This document shows positions 52,275 through 59,448 of a stretch of DNA of 64,000 nt, piece by piece. Where the stretch lies: positions 215,369 through 279,368 of the forward strand of contig CACWJA010000002.1 of the NCBI GenBank assembly GCA_902761145.1, read 5' to 3'. Numbering within the stretch: position 1 is the stretch's first letter; every line of letters starts with the position of its first letter. The translations under genes were made by a program, and so were the position numbers. The stretch is from an uncultured bacterium (GTDB lineage Bacteria > Patescibacteriota > Saccharimonadia > Saccharimonadales > Saccharimonadaceae). Below the pieces are notes generated by a model. The model worked only from the letters and a program-made list of their open reading frames with translations. It was not told the origin of the DNA and did not search any database.

Positions 52275-52307
52275 GCCCGGGAGATTATCTCCCGCAGGAG
52301 TCACCAA
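52275..52307 (+). pseudogene. Duplicated tRNA-Glu 3' end (tRNA fragment)
   Basis: The 19-bp tRNA 3' end (52206-52224, T-stem, acceptor strand, CCA) recurs exactly at 52289-52307. In front of it CGGGAGATTATCTCCCG forms a degenerate T-arm-like hairpin. This resembles the attachment-site duplication left by tRNA-targeted integration, or a decayed second tRNA. Confidence 0.75.
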
Positions 52308-52405
52308 GATCACGAAATAACCTTTTAGTCGTTTTTTTTATTTTAGATAACTCTATAAAAACCGAGCCAGCGAAGCGAGTTCGTGTTGAATCCTCTCTGT
52401 TGTAC

Positions 52406-52466
52406 TTGACTATTCTGCTATAATGCGATATAATTTAAGTATGTAGGGCTATTACCCTATCTTTTT
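52406..52466 (+). promoter_or_regulatory. Promoter followed at once by a small terminator-like hairpin
   Basis: TTGACT (52406) - 17 bp - TATAAT (52429), then a start-stop ATGTAG at 52441 and TAGGG/CCCTA hairpin with TCTTTTTT to 52466. Any transcript would be about 25 nt unless read through into der. Confidence 0.45.
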
Positions 52467-52476
52467 TATGAATTTA

Positions 52477-52485
52477 TGGTATAAT
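52477..52485 (+). promoter_or_regulatory. Extended -10 promoter of der
   Basis: TGGTATAAT, 6 nt before ATG 52492: predicted leaderless. Confidence 0.7.
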
Positions 52486-52491
52486 ATTGAT

Positions 52492-53841
52492 ATGAAAAAG
52501 TTACCAATAGCAGCACTTGTAGGTCAGACAAATGCCGGAAAGTCCAGCATATTAAATAGAATGGCGCACAAAAATATCGCCATAGTGGCTCGCGAAGAGG
52601 GCACTACACGCGACAACGTCATGGCTACTATTGATGATTCTTTTATGCTGATAGATACTGCGGGACTTAAGGACCCAAACGATGACTTTGAGGCGTCTAT
52701 CCAGGATCAAATTACCGATGCTATTGACGCGGCAGACGTGATACTAGTAACACTGGACTCTGCAAAATATTTTGATCACCGCGATGCCCAGATAGCTAAG
52801 AGCGCGCTACGCTCTGGTAAGCCGGTATATTTGATACTAAACAAAGCTGATCTTGGAGAATCTTTGCCTATTACCGAATTTCGCGCACTAGGGATAGCGC
52901 CTGAAAATACTTTTTATGTATCTGCCACTACTGGACATGGAATAGCTAAATTAAAATCTACGCTGCCGAAAGGCAAAGCCGAGAAGAAAACTGATATACT
53001 CAAAATTGCCCTGATAGGGCGACCAAATGTAGGTAAATCTAGCTTGTTTAACTCACTAGCCAAGAAGCAACAGGCAGTAGTATCTAGCCGGCAAGGTACT
53101 ACACGAGATATTAATCGTGTACAGATAAAATATAAGGGAAGGGAGCTGGAGATACTAGACACAGCGGGATTGCGCAAGCCAGGCAAACGTGAAGTGGGGA
53201 TAGAAAAGTTCAGTGCTATTCGTACTTTGGCTGCCATAGAGGAAGCCGACGTCTGTGCGCTGCTGATAGATTCTACGGAGCCGCATAGTAAGCTAGACCA
53301 GTCCCTCGCTGGGCAAATCGTAGAGGCTGGAAAGGGAATAGTAATGGTGGTGACAAAGTCTGACCTGCTAGCCGACGCCACCCCTACGAATTATTTTGGC
53401 GAAGAAAATGTAAAAAACCGTACTGCGGCGGACTTTTTGATAGATAGTCTAGAAAAAGATTTTGACTTTTTGCCGTATGCACCAGTGCTGATTACTAGCG
53501 CAGAAACAGGGGAGAACGTAACGCAGCTTTTCGAGCTAGCATTAGAGATAGATCAAAATCGTCATCTTGAGATCAAAACATCTGAGTTAAACAAGATACT
53601 AAGCGAAGCTATAGTAGCACATCCGCCAGCAGGGCTTAAGAATGCTCGACCAAAGCCAAAATATATCGTGCAGACAGATACCTGCCCGCCATGGTTTGTA
53701 GTGCATGGGCACGAGCTCGGGCTACTGCACTGGTCGTGGAAGAGATTTCTGGAGCGGAAGATCCGCGAAAAATATCCTTTTATGGGTACCCCGATAATGT
53801 TTTCATACCGAAGTGACAACAGCAAAGACAGAAATAGCTAG
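52492..53841 (+). CDS. der: Ribosome-assembly GTPase Der (EngA)
   Basis: Der has two tandem GTPase domains and a KH-like domain and acts in 50S assembly. Domain 1: GQTNAGKSS (residues 10-18; the usual GRPNVGKS is altered), DTAGL, NKAD. Domain 2: GRPNVGKSS near 180, DTAGLRKPGKR, TKSD. The KH-like end has P-K-P-K-Y and a positively charged tail. ATG 52492 is chosen over an in-frame ATG eight codons upstream because the latter lies within the promoter. 449 residues is normal. Confidence 0.95.
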   Translation: MKKLPIAALVGQTNAGKSSILNRMAHKNIAIVAREEGTTRDNVMATIDDSFMLIDTAGLKDPNDDFEASIQDQITDAIDAADVILVTLDSAKYFDHRDAQIAKSALRSGKPVYLILNKADLGESLPITEFRALGIAPENTFYVSATTGHGIAKLKSTLPKGKAEKKTDILKIALIGRPNVGKSSLFNSLAKKQQAVVSSRQGTTRDINRVQIKYKGRELEILDTAGLRKPGKREVGIEKFSAIRTLAAIEEADVCALLIDSTEPHSKLDQSLAGQIVEAGKGIVMVVTKSDLLADATPTNYFGEENVKNRTAADFLIDSLEKDFDFLPYAPVLITSAETGENVTQLFELALEIDQNRHLEIKTSELNKILSEAIVAHPPAGLKNARPKPKYIVQTDTCPPWFVVHGHELGLLHWSWKRFLERKIREKYPFMGTPIMFSYRSDNSKDRNS

Positions 53842-53854
53842 CGCTGGTCTAGTA

Positions 53855-53863
53855 TGATATAAT
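53855..53863 (+). promoter_or_regulatory. Extended -10 promoter of PIN-PhoH gene
   Basis: TGATATAAT, giving a leader of about 75 nt that holds a five-codon frame (ATG 53888, TAG 53905). Confidence 0.7.
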
Positions 53864-53944
53864 ATAGATAAGGTGGGAGTAGTTTAGATGCTCTCATTTT
53901 TGTAGGCAGGAGACCTAAGTACTTTTACAAAGGAGGAATCGAAA

Positions 53945-55537
53945 ATGACTGACGATCGGAAATATTATGTAATTGATACGAATATTTTGATCGACTATCC
54001 GGACCTTATACCGCAGCTGGACGGCACGGTAGTAGAGTTGGACTCGCCCACGATTGATCTGACTGGGGCGCACCTGGTGATACCGTCAGTGGTAATCCGC
54101 GAGCTCTCGAACTTCAAAAAAGAAAAGAGCGACCGAGGAAAAGTGGCCAGGGCGGTGCTGAAGCGTCTCTGTACGCTGCTCAGGACAAGCGAGAAGGTAA
54201 ATAGAAGAGGCAATTCTCACACCGTATATGCTTCTTCGTATCATCTGAATGCCGCTATTAGGATAGAACAAAGGCAACAGCTGCTCTCGGTCTTACCAAT
54301 AGCAAAGGACTTCGTCACATCAGAGAATCTGCCTTTTGCTCCGGCTAGCAACGACATGGATGGACAAATCATACTGGCGGCGTTGGCCGTAGCAAGCAAG
54401 CTTGGCAACAAAGATATAGACAAGGGCTTAGAACAAGTCGCTATTTTGTCCAATGATAATGGTCTGGCAATAAGGGCTGCCATCCGCGGTATTTTTACGA
54501 GCGGCTATGGCTACAGGTATTCTGAGCCTTATACCGGCAGAAGAGAAGTAGTAGTCCCAAGAGACTTACTCAGCTATTTTATGGCGGCAGGCAGGATAGA
54601 GCTAGACGATTGGCAAGAATACATGCCGCATCAGCCTGAGCTTGTCGCAAATGAATTTGTGGTGATGCACCCAAGTGAGCCCCTAAAGGACTACGACCCA
54701 GATCACGATCCGTATTTTTCAAACATCGGCAGGTATGACGTCAAGGAGCGAGCCATCGTGCGGCTGAGACACGTGCGTGAGTTCCCGGTTACGCCCAAGA
54801 ATCCTGGCCAGGCCATCTACGCCGAAGCTTTGGCGGAGCCGAGCATCGCGGCTATAGTATGCACCGGCCCAGCAGGATCTGGCAAAACTTACATGGCGAC
54901 CATCTATGGCTATGAAGCCTGCCGACGCAATGAATATATCGGCGTAACCGTAGTGCCATGCGAAGATCACGGTAATACTGGTGCATTACCCGGAGACTTG
55001 GACGAAAAAATGGATCCAGATGTACGGCCGCTCAAGAATGCCCTGAGGGATTATCTCATCAAGACCGACAAGAGCATCCGTAAAGATATGGCTTCTATCG
55101 GAAAGACTAGCAAGACGCGTGACATGCTAGATGAAGGATATGAGGGTCATTCTGTAAAGAATAGGCTCAGCAACCAGATAAAGCTAATTTGGTCAAACTG
55201 GTTTGCCAGCATCCCGATAGACAAGGCGCGCGGACTGACGTTTTCTTACGAAGTCGCTATCTATGATGAGTTCCAAGACCAAAACGCCATTCAGGCTGAT
55301 ACCCTGATAAAACGCATCGGCGAAGACGGCAAAATGATCTTGACTGGCGACGTAGAGCAAATCCACGTACCGTGGCTGGACCAGACAAACAATGGTCTAA
55401 TCTACGCTTCGCGGCTACTCAAAGACAATTCTATGGTAGCCCAAGTGCACTTTACTGAAGAAGAAGTCGTGCGCCACGCTCTAGTAAAAGAGATCACCAA
55501 GCGCCAGGCCGCCCAAAAACAACAGTCCCGAGGATAA
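53945..55537 (+). CDS. PIN-PhoH fusion (RNase/ATPase)
   Basis: The 530 residues join an N-terminal PIN domain (VIDTNILIDYPDLI near residue 9, with acidic NDMDGQIILAAL and ILSNDNGLAIRA completing the metal site) to a PhoH ATPase with Walker A GPAGSGKTY near residue 304 and Walker B in VAIYDEFQD. PIN-PhoH proteins act as unwinding ribonucleases. AAAGGAGGA precedes ATG 53945. It is transcribed alone and ends at the terminator at 55576. Confidence 0.93.
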   Translation: MTDDRKYYVIDTNILIDYPDLIPQLDGTVVELDSPTIDLTGAHLVIPSVVIRELSNFKKEKSDRGKVARAVLKRLCTLLRTSEKVNRRGNSHTVYASSYHLNAAIRIEQRQQLLSVLPIAKDFVTSENLPFAPASNDMDGQIILAALAVASKLGNKDIDKGLEQVAILSNDNGLAIRAAIRGIFTSGYGYRYSEPYTGRREVVVPRDLLSYFMAAGRIELDDWQEYMPHQPELVANEFVVMHPSEPLKDYDPDHDPYFSNIGRYDVKERAIVRLRHVREFPVTPKNPGQAIYAEALAEPSIAAIVCTGPAGSGKTYMATIYGYEACRRNEYIGVTVVPCEDHGNTGALPGDLDEKMDPDVRPLKNALRDYLIKTDKSIRKDMASIGKTSKTRDMLDEGYEGHSVKNRLSNQIKLIWSNWFASIPIDKARGLTFSYEVAIYDEFQDQNAIQADTLIKRIGEDGKMILTGDVEQIHVPWLDQTNNGLIYASRLLKDNSMVAQVHFTEEEVVRHALVKEITKRQAAQKQQSRG

Positions 55538-55575
55538 ACAAGCACCTCGTTTGTCCTATTTCTTTCTTTCCTCTT

Positions 55576-55600
55576 TAGCCCCGCTTCGGCGGGGCTATTT
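55576..55600 (+). terminator. Terminator after PIN-PhoH gene
   Basis: TAGCCCCGC-TTCG-GCGGGGCTA, a 9-bp stem with stable UUCG loop, then TTTC. Confidence 0.85.
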
Positions 55601-55612
55601 CTATGAGAAATT

Positions 55613-55621
55613 TGATATAAT
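55613..55621 (+). promoter_or_regulatory. Extended -10 promoter of pth
   Basis: TGATATAAT, 6 nt before ATG 55628: predicted leaderless. Confidence 0.7.
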
Positions 55622-55627
55622 ATAGCT

Positions 55628-56152
55628 ATGAAATTGGTAGTAGGGCTAGGGAATCCTGGCAACAGATACAATTTTACTCGGCATAATTCGGGCTTTTTGG
55701 CGCTAGATTTCTACTTTAAGCTACATAACCTTACTTGGGGGACAAAACCGCGCTACGGGGCTGTGTGGGGCCGCAGGGGCGATATTATCTTTATCAAACC
55801 GCAAGATTACTACAATGAGAGTGGGCGCGCCACTCTAGAATTCATGAATTTCTACAAGATACCTGCCTCTGGTATACTGGTAGTTTGTGATGATTTTAAT
55901 CTAGAGTTTGGCAAGCTGCGCTATCGTGCACAGGGGTCAGCAGGGGGGAATAACGGGTTAAAATCTATCATTTCTACTCTCGGTACAGATGAATTCCCTA
56001 GGCTACGCATTGGTACAGGGAATGATACTCTTAGGCGCCAGATGGGGGATATGGATTTTGTGCTATCTAAATTCACTCCAGAAGAGAAGCTACAGTTGCC
56101 AGAAGTATTATCAGAGGTGGCGAGTAGGATAGATGAATATACCGCAGGGTAA
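55628..56152 (+). CDS. pth: Peptidyl-tRNA hydrolase
   Basis: It releases tRNA from peptidyl-tRNA that drops off the ribosome. VVGLGNPGNRYNFTRHNSGF carries the catalytic Asn-His (N10 and H20 region), FIKPQDYYNESG the second Asn, CDDFNLEFGKLRYRAQGSAGGNNGLKS the third. The 174 residues are slightly shorter than the usual 190 at the C-terminus. Confidence 0.95.
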   Translation: MKLVVGLGNPGNRYNFTRHNSGFLALDFYFKLHNLTWGTKPRYGAVWGRRGDIIFIKPQDYYNESGRATLEFMNFYKIPASGILVVCDDFNLEFGKLRYRAQGSAGGNNGLKSIISTLGTDEFPRLRIGTGNDTLRRQMGDMDFVLSKFTPEEKLQLPEVLSEVASRIDEYTAG

Positions 56153-56191
56153 TTTAAGCTATCTTGTAGTATCGATTGCTGTATTTTTAGG

Positions 56192-56370
56192 TTTTCCAAA
56201 CCATAATTTTTATTCGCTCTACGCTGCACGCGGGGATAAATTTTTATAGATTTTTTAACGGAAAATTTGCGGTCTCACGCCGGATGGGGGTCTCGCTCGT
56301 CAAATTTTCCTAAAATCTATAAAAATTTTCTCCGGTTTGCTTTATGCTTATAAAAATTAGGTTTGGAAAA
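56192..56370. repeat. Palindromic repeat element, copy 1
   Basis: A 179-bp nested inverted repeat. Outer arms TTTTCCAAACCATAATTTTT and AAAAATTAGGTTTGGAAAA; inner arms AAATTTTTATAGATTTT... and its complement; GC-rich centre with CTCACGCCGG and TCTCGCTCGTC. It matches the element at 62862-63035 with about three substitutions and in the same orientation. It lies between pth and the 3' end of a FISUMP gene and encodes no protein. Nothing else is seen in the 56153-56518 gap. Confidence 0.92.
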
Positions 56371-56518
56371 CTCCGAGACCTGGGTGAGTCAGGGAAGGGG
56401 TTATTTCTGATTGCCATTATTCGAATAGCCCAAATCTATTTGATGTTTCTAGAATAAGGGTGATTGAAGAGCTTTCGCGAGCATTAATTAGTGGTGGGAG
56501 GTCGGGGCGGCGGGGCGG

Positions 56519-58015
56519 CTATTTTACCAGGCAGCGGACCGAGAACCCGACCCTACGATTGCCGTCACTGGCGGAATCCACGTACGACGAATTGATGTAC
56601 AGATTCCTGGCGCTACTGCTATTACCGAGGGAAGTAGAGGACCAGCAGCGGCCGTCGCTGCCTCCATCGCCGAACGAACCATAGTTGTAGAGGCCCGCGA
56701 GCAGAAAGTTCGGAACAGTACCAGGCCCAGCCTGCGTATAAAATCCATCGTCACTTTCCGAAGTAGACGTAGTACTATCTAGACCATACTTATGCGCTAA
56801 TACATAGAAATCTGACTCAGTCTGCCAATTAGCAGCAGAAGTTGTTCTAGAAGTCGGCAATTTCCACCCTTTCGGACAAATACTGTATGGTGCATCTGTA
56901 TTTTCCGTACTAATACCCCTACCGGATCCTAGTGTAGCTGCATCCCACGAATAATACGAATAACAACCCGGGCTGGAACAATTGCTAGTGTTTTTGCCAG
57001 TATTATAAACAAATGAATAGTTATTAGAGTTAAAACCTGCCTTAACAGAAGCTGGTAGTTTTATAGTATTATTCTCCTTAGTTAAGTTATTGCTAGTAGA
57101 GAAACTGCTAATATAACTACTATCTACATCCGTAGAATCCGCCGAGAGTGCAGTACCACCGGCCAAGTTTAGGTTCTTCGTCATCCAGATTTTGCCATCT
57201 TTTAGCTTGGCTATAGTATAATCTTGGTTATCACGCTGGTCTTTCAAAGTATATGTGACTTCGGTAGGCGTAGCGTCTATCATTGCTTGCTTGTCCGTGT
57301 CTGATAAACTAGCGAAATCTTGTAGATATGTGAGATCGTCTATCTTAGGTACATATGGTTTCCCCACCGCATAGAAGGTAATGACATTGTTATAAGTACC
57401 ACTGGCTTGGGTGGAGGCTGAGCGAGCAGCTATCTTGAAGTCTATAGTACTAGGAGTAGCTGGGTCGCTTATATCTAGTAGTGGCTTCGTTTCTGTATGC
57501 GATAAACCTGAGTAGGTACTCCAGCTAGTACCACCATCTGTGGAAGTACTGTAGCCCCAGGTATTGTCTGCGGTGAGATTGGCTAGACTAGCAGATGTAG
57601 ATATACTACTAAATTTGTTAGCTGTAGGTACTTCTGTAGTAGTATTATCATGTACTAAGTCTGATGTATTGTAGTATGGTGCTGCAGGGTCTACACTGCC
57701 TACTCCAGCTGATAATACATAGCCATATGGAGTATTAGATGCTACTGTGACTGTAACTGCATTACTATCACTAGTAGTACCTGGCACTAGATTGTCTATA
57801 GTGAGAGAATCTGTAGATAAGCCTATGGATAATGTAGGAGCAAAGGTGAAGGAGATATCGTTACTGGTACTATAGGATAATGCATTTGCATTATTAGTAT
57901 TTACTATATTAGTAGCGTTATATATTCCTACTCCAAAAACAGTAGCAATACCTAATGTAGTTATTACGCTTGGTATTAGATAGTTTTTGTTGATAGATTC
58001 GTTACGAATCTTCAT
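56519..58015 (-). CDS. FISUMP-domain surface protein with shared N-terminal module
   Basis: ATG 58015 follows AAAAGGAG; an extension of 15 codons upstream overlaps a TATAAT box. The 498 residues have a signal/TM (about 11-35), the shared module (FTFAPTLSIGLSTDSLTIDNLVPG to FYAVGKP, about residues 40-228) and a C-terminal FISUMP domain (Fibrobacter succinogenes major paralogous domain, C-type-lectin-like): YTLKDQRDNQDYTIAKL, IWMTKNLN, YSWDAATLG, ICPKGWKLPT, GRCWSSTSL and VGFSVRCLVK. The tip probably binds a ligand, perhaps carbohydrate. It is related to 28717 in the N-terminal part only, and to the partial gene at 63445 in the C-terminal part. Confidence 0.85.
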   Translation of the reverse strand: MKIRNESINKNYLIPSVITTLGIATVFGVGIYNATNIVNTNNANALSYSTSNDISFTFAPTLSIGLSTDSLTIDNLVPGTTSDSNAVTVTVASNTPYGYVLSAGVGSVDPAAPYYNTSDLVHDNTTTEVPTANKFSSISTSASLANLTADNTWGYSTSTDGGTSWSTYSGLSHTETKPLLDISDPATPSTIDFKIAARSASTQASGTYNNVITFYAVGKPYVPKIDDLTYLQDFASLSDTDKQAMIDATPTEVTYTLKDQRDNQDYTIAKLKDGKIWMTKNLNLAGGTALSADSTDVDSSYISSFSTSNNLTKENNTIKLPASVKAGFNSNNYSFVYNTGKNTSNCSSPGCYSYYSWDAATLGSGRGISTENTDAPYSICPKGWKLPTSRTTSAANWQTESDFYVLAHKYGLDSTTSTSESDDGFYTQAGPGTVPNFLLAGLYNYGSFGDGGSDGRCWSSTSLGNSSSARNLYINSSYVDSASDGNRRVGFSVRCLVK

Positions 58016-58077
58016 GTATGCTCCTTTTATTATATTATTGAGTGATACTACATTATTCATTTACTAATCCCTCTCAT

Positions 58078-58135
58078 GGTGCCATTTTTGTTTGTAAAAT
58101 TAAAACCAGATGAAAATAATGGCAAAAATGGCACC
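58078..58135. repeat. 13-bp inverted repeat
   Basis: GGTGCCATTTTTG (58078-58090) and CAAAAATGGCACC (58123-58135) are perfect complements across a 32-nt loop, in the 387-bp gap between divergent genes. Possibly an operator pair, or a terminator/antiterminator. A TTGACA-TATAAT promoter and several TATAAT-like boxes fill the rest of the gap. Confidence 0.7.
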
Positions 58136-58327
58136 GAGTGAGGTGCTACCTATATAATACATTTGTAATGTTGTACCCTCCCCCGAGGGAAGAGTCAAGG
58201 GTTGAAATATTACGGTATCATGGTGTAATATGTGCATATTAGGAGATGATAATGTTTATGTCTACACTTTTTTTCATAATTGTAAAAAATATGCTACAAT
58301 AATACAAGAAAATGCTGGGAATCGTAG

Positions 58328-58356
58328 TTGACATTGCTTTGATACTATGATATAAT
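58328..58356 (+). promoter_or_regulatory. Consensus sigma70 promoter of sigma-like regulator
   Basis: TTGACA (58328-58333), 17-bp spacer, TATAAT (58351-58356): the best promoter in the window. The leader is about 40 nt with AAGGGAG before ATG 58403. Confidence 0.85.
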
Positions 58357-58402
58357 AGGCAAAATTGACAATATTAACAGTAGTGAGACAAGGGAGAATT
58401 AA

Positions 58403-59431
58403 ATGAATAAAAATGCGGAAATCCTTAAAAAAGCAATCTCGAGCAGTCTTGATATTATCGAGCAAGACCGTGAGAGGGAGATTATTTCTCGACGCTTTGG
58501 ATTAACCGGACACAAAGAAACATTAGAGCAAATCGGCGAAACACTTTCTATCACTAGAGAGCGCGTGCGCCAGCTAGAAAAGGCCATTCTTATTCGTCTC
58601 CAAATTTCCGCAGAGGAAGACGAAATCCCAGAGCTCGCCGCAGCTGACAAAATATTAGTTCGCTATCTTATCGAGTCAGGTCGGATCGCTAAAATTTCTG
58701 ACCTCGCTGACAAAGTCTATGGACGAAAAGCTACTGCATCCGAAAAGGCAGGCATTTATTTTATTGCGACATTTTCAAATAACCTTACCGTAGTAGAAGA
58801 GAACGATCGTTACTATGCCGCGATAGGTATTGCAGAATACGGCAATAGCGCAGCTATCAGAGAGAGAGTAGACGAAATAGTTAGCGTACTCAAGGCCAAC
58901 AAAAAACCTATGTCACTTGAAGAACTTGACAGCAAGTTGGATTATGCTCATCCAGACTATATTGTAGCCATGGCGTCAATATCCAAGCAAATAGCTACGT
59001 TAAACGGCGTGTGGGGGCTAGCCAAGTGGCCAGCAGTGAATCCTCGCAATATTCGTGACAAGATTTTCGTAATACTGGAGAATAAGAAAGAACCAATGCA
59101 TTTTAGCGATATCGCCAAAGAGATATCCGAGTCTAATTTCAAACGCAAAAATGTTACCGTACAGGCCATACACAACGAACTCATCAAGGACGACAGATTT
59201 GTGCTGATAGGTCGCGGTATCTATGCGCTTAGTTCGTGGGGGTACAAAAAGGGAACTATCTCAGATATAATCAAATCTATCTTAGCAAAATCAGACAAGC
59301 CACTCTCGCGTGAGGAAATCGTAAAACAAGTGCTAAAAGTACGCAAAGTTAAGGAGACTACTATACTGCTAAATTTACAGAATAAAGCCTTATTCAAGAA
59401 GATAGACAAAAATTCGTATACTTTAGCGTAA
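58403..59431 (+). CDS. Sigma-region-4-like / HARE-HTH regulator
   Basis: Residues 1-75 resemble sigma70 region 4: ISRRFGLTGHKETLEQIGETLSITRERVRQLEKAIL, where TRERVRQLE is the -35-recognition helix. No region 2 is present, so it cannot act as a normal sigma factor. The rest (about 150-342) holds winged-helix domains of the HARE-HTH/RpoE-delta type: KKEPMHFSDIAKEI...FVLIGRGIYALSSWGY and a similar preceding repeat (KPMSLEELDSKL...GVWGLAKW). This suggests a DNA-binding regulator or RNA-polymerase accessory. It is driven by the strongest promoter here and lies 17 bp before a TraG-like ATPase gene that has its own -10. Confidence 0.8.
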   Translation: MNKNAEILKKAISSSLDIIEQDREREIISRRFGLTGHKETLEQIGETLSITRERVRQLEKAILIRLQISAEEDEIPELAAADKILVRYLIESGRIAKISDLADKVYGRKATASEKAGIYFIATFSNNLTVVEENDRYYAAIGIAEYGNSAAIRERVDEIVSVLKANKKPMSLEELDSKLDYAHPDYIVAMASISKQIATLNGVWGLAKWPAVNPRNIRDKIFVILENKKEPMHFSDIAKEISESNFKRKNVTVQAIHNELIKDDRFVLIGRGIYALSSWGYKKGTISDIIKSILAKSDKPLSREEIVKQVLKVRKVKETTILLNLQNKALFKKIDKNSYTLA

Positions 59432-59433
59432 TA

Positions 59434-59442
59434 TGTTAGAAT
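59434..59442 (+). promoter_or_regulatory. -10 promoter of TraG-like gene
   Basis: TGTTAGAAT, 6 nt before ATG 59449. Confidence 0.5.
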
Positions 59443-59448
59443 ATTTAT

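Noticed and set aside
56153-56518. Insertion sequence in the pth downstream gap
   Set aside because: The element encodes no transposase and has no flanking target duplication I can see; it is listed as a palindromic repeat instead.
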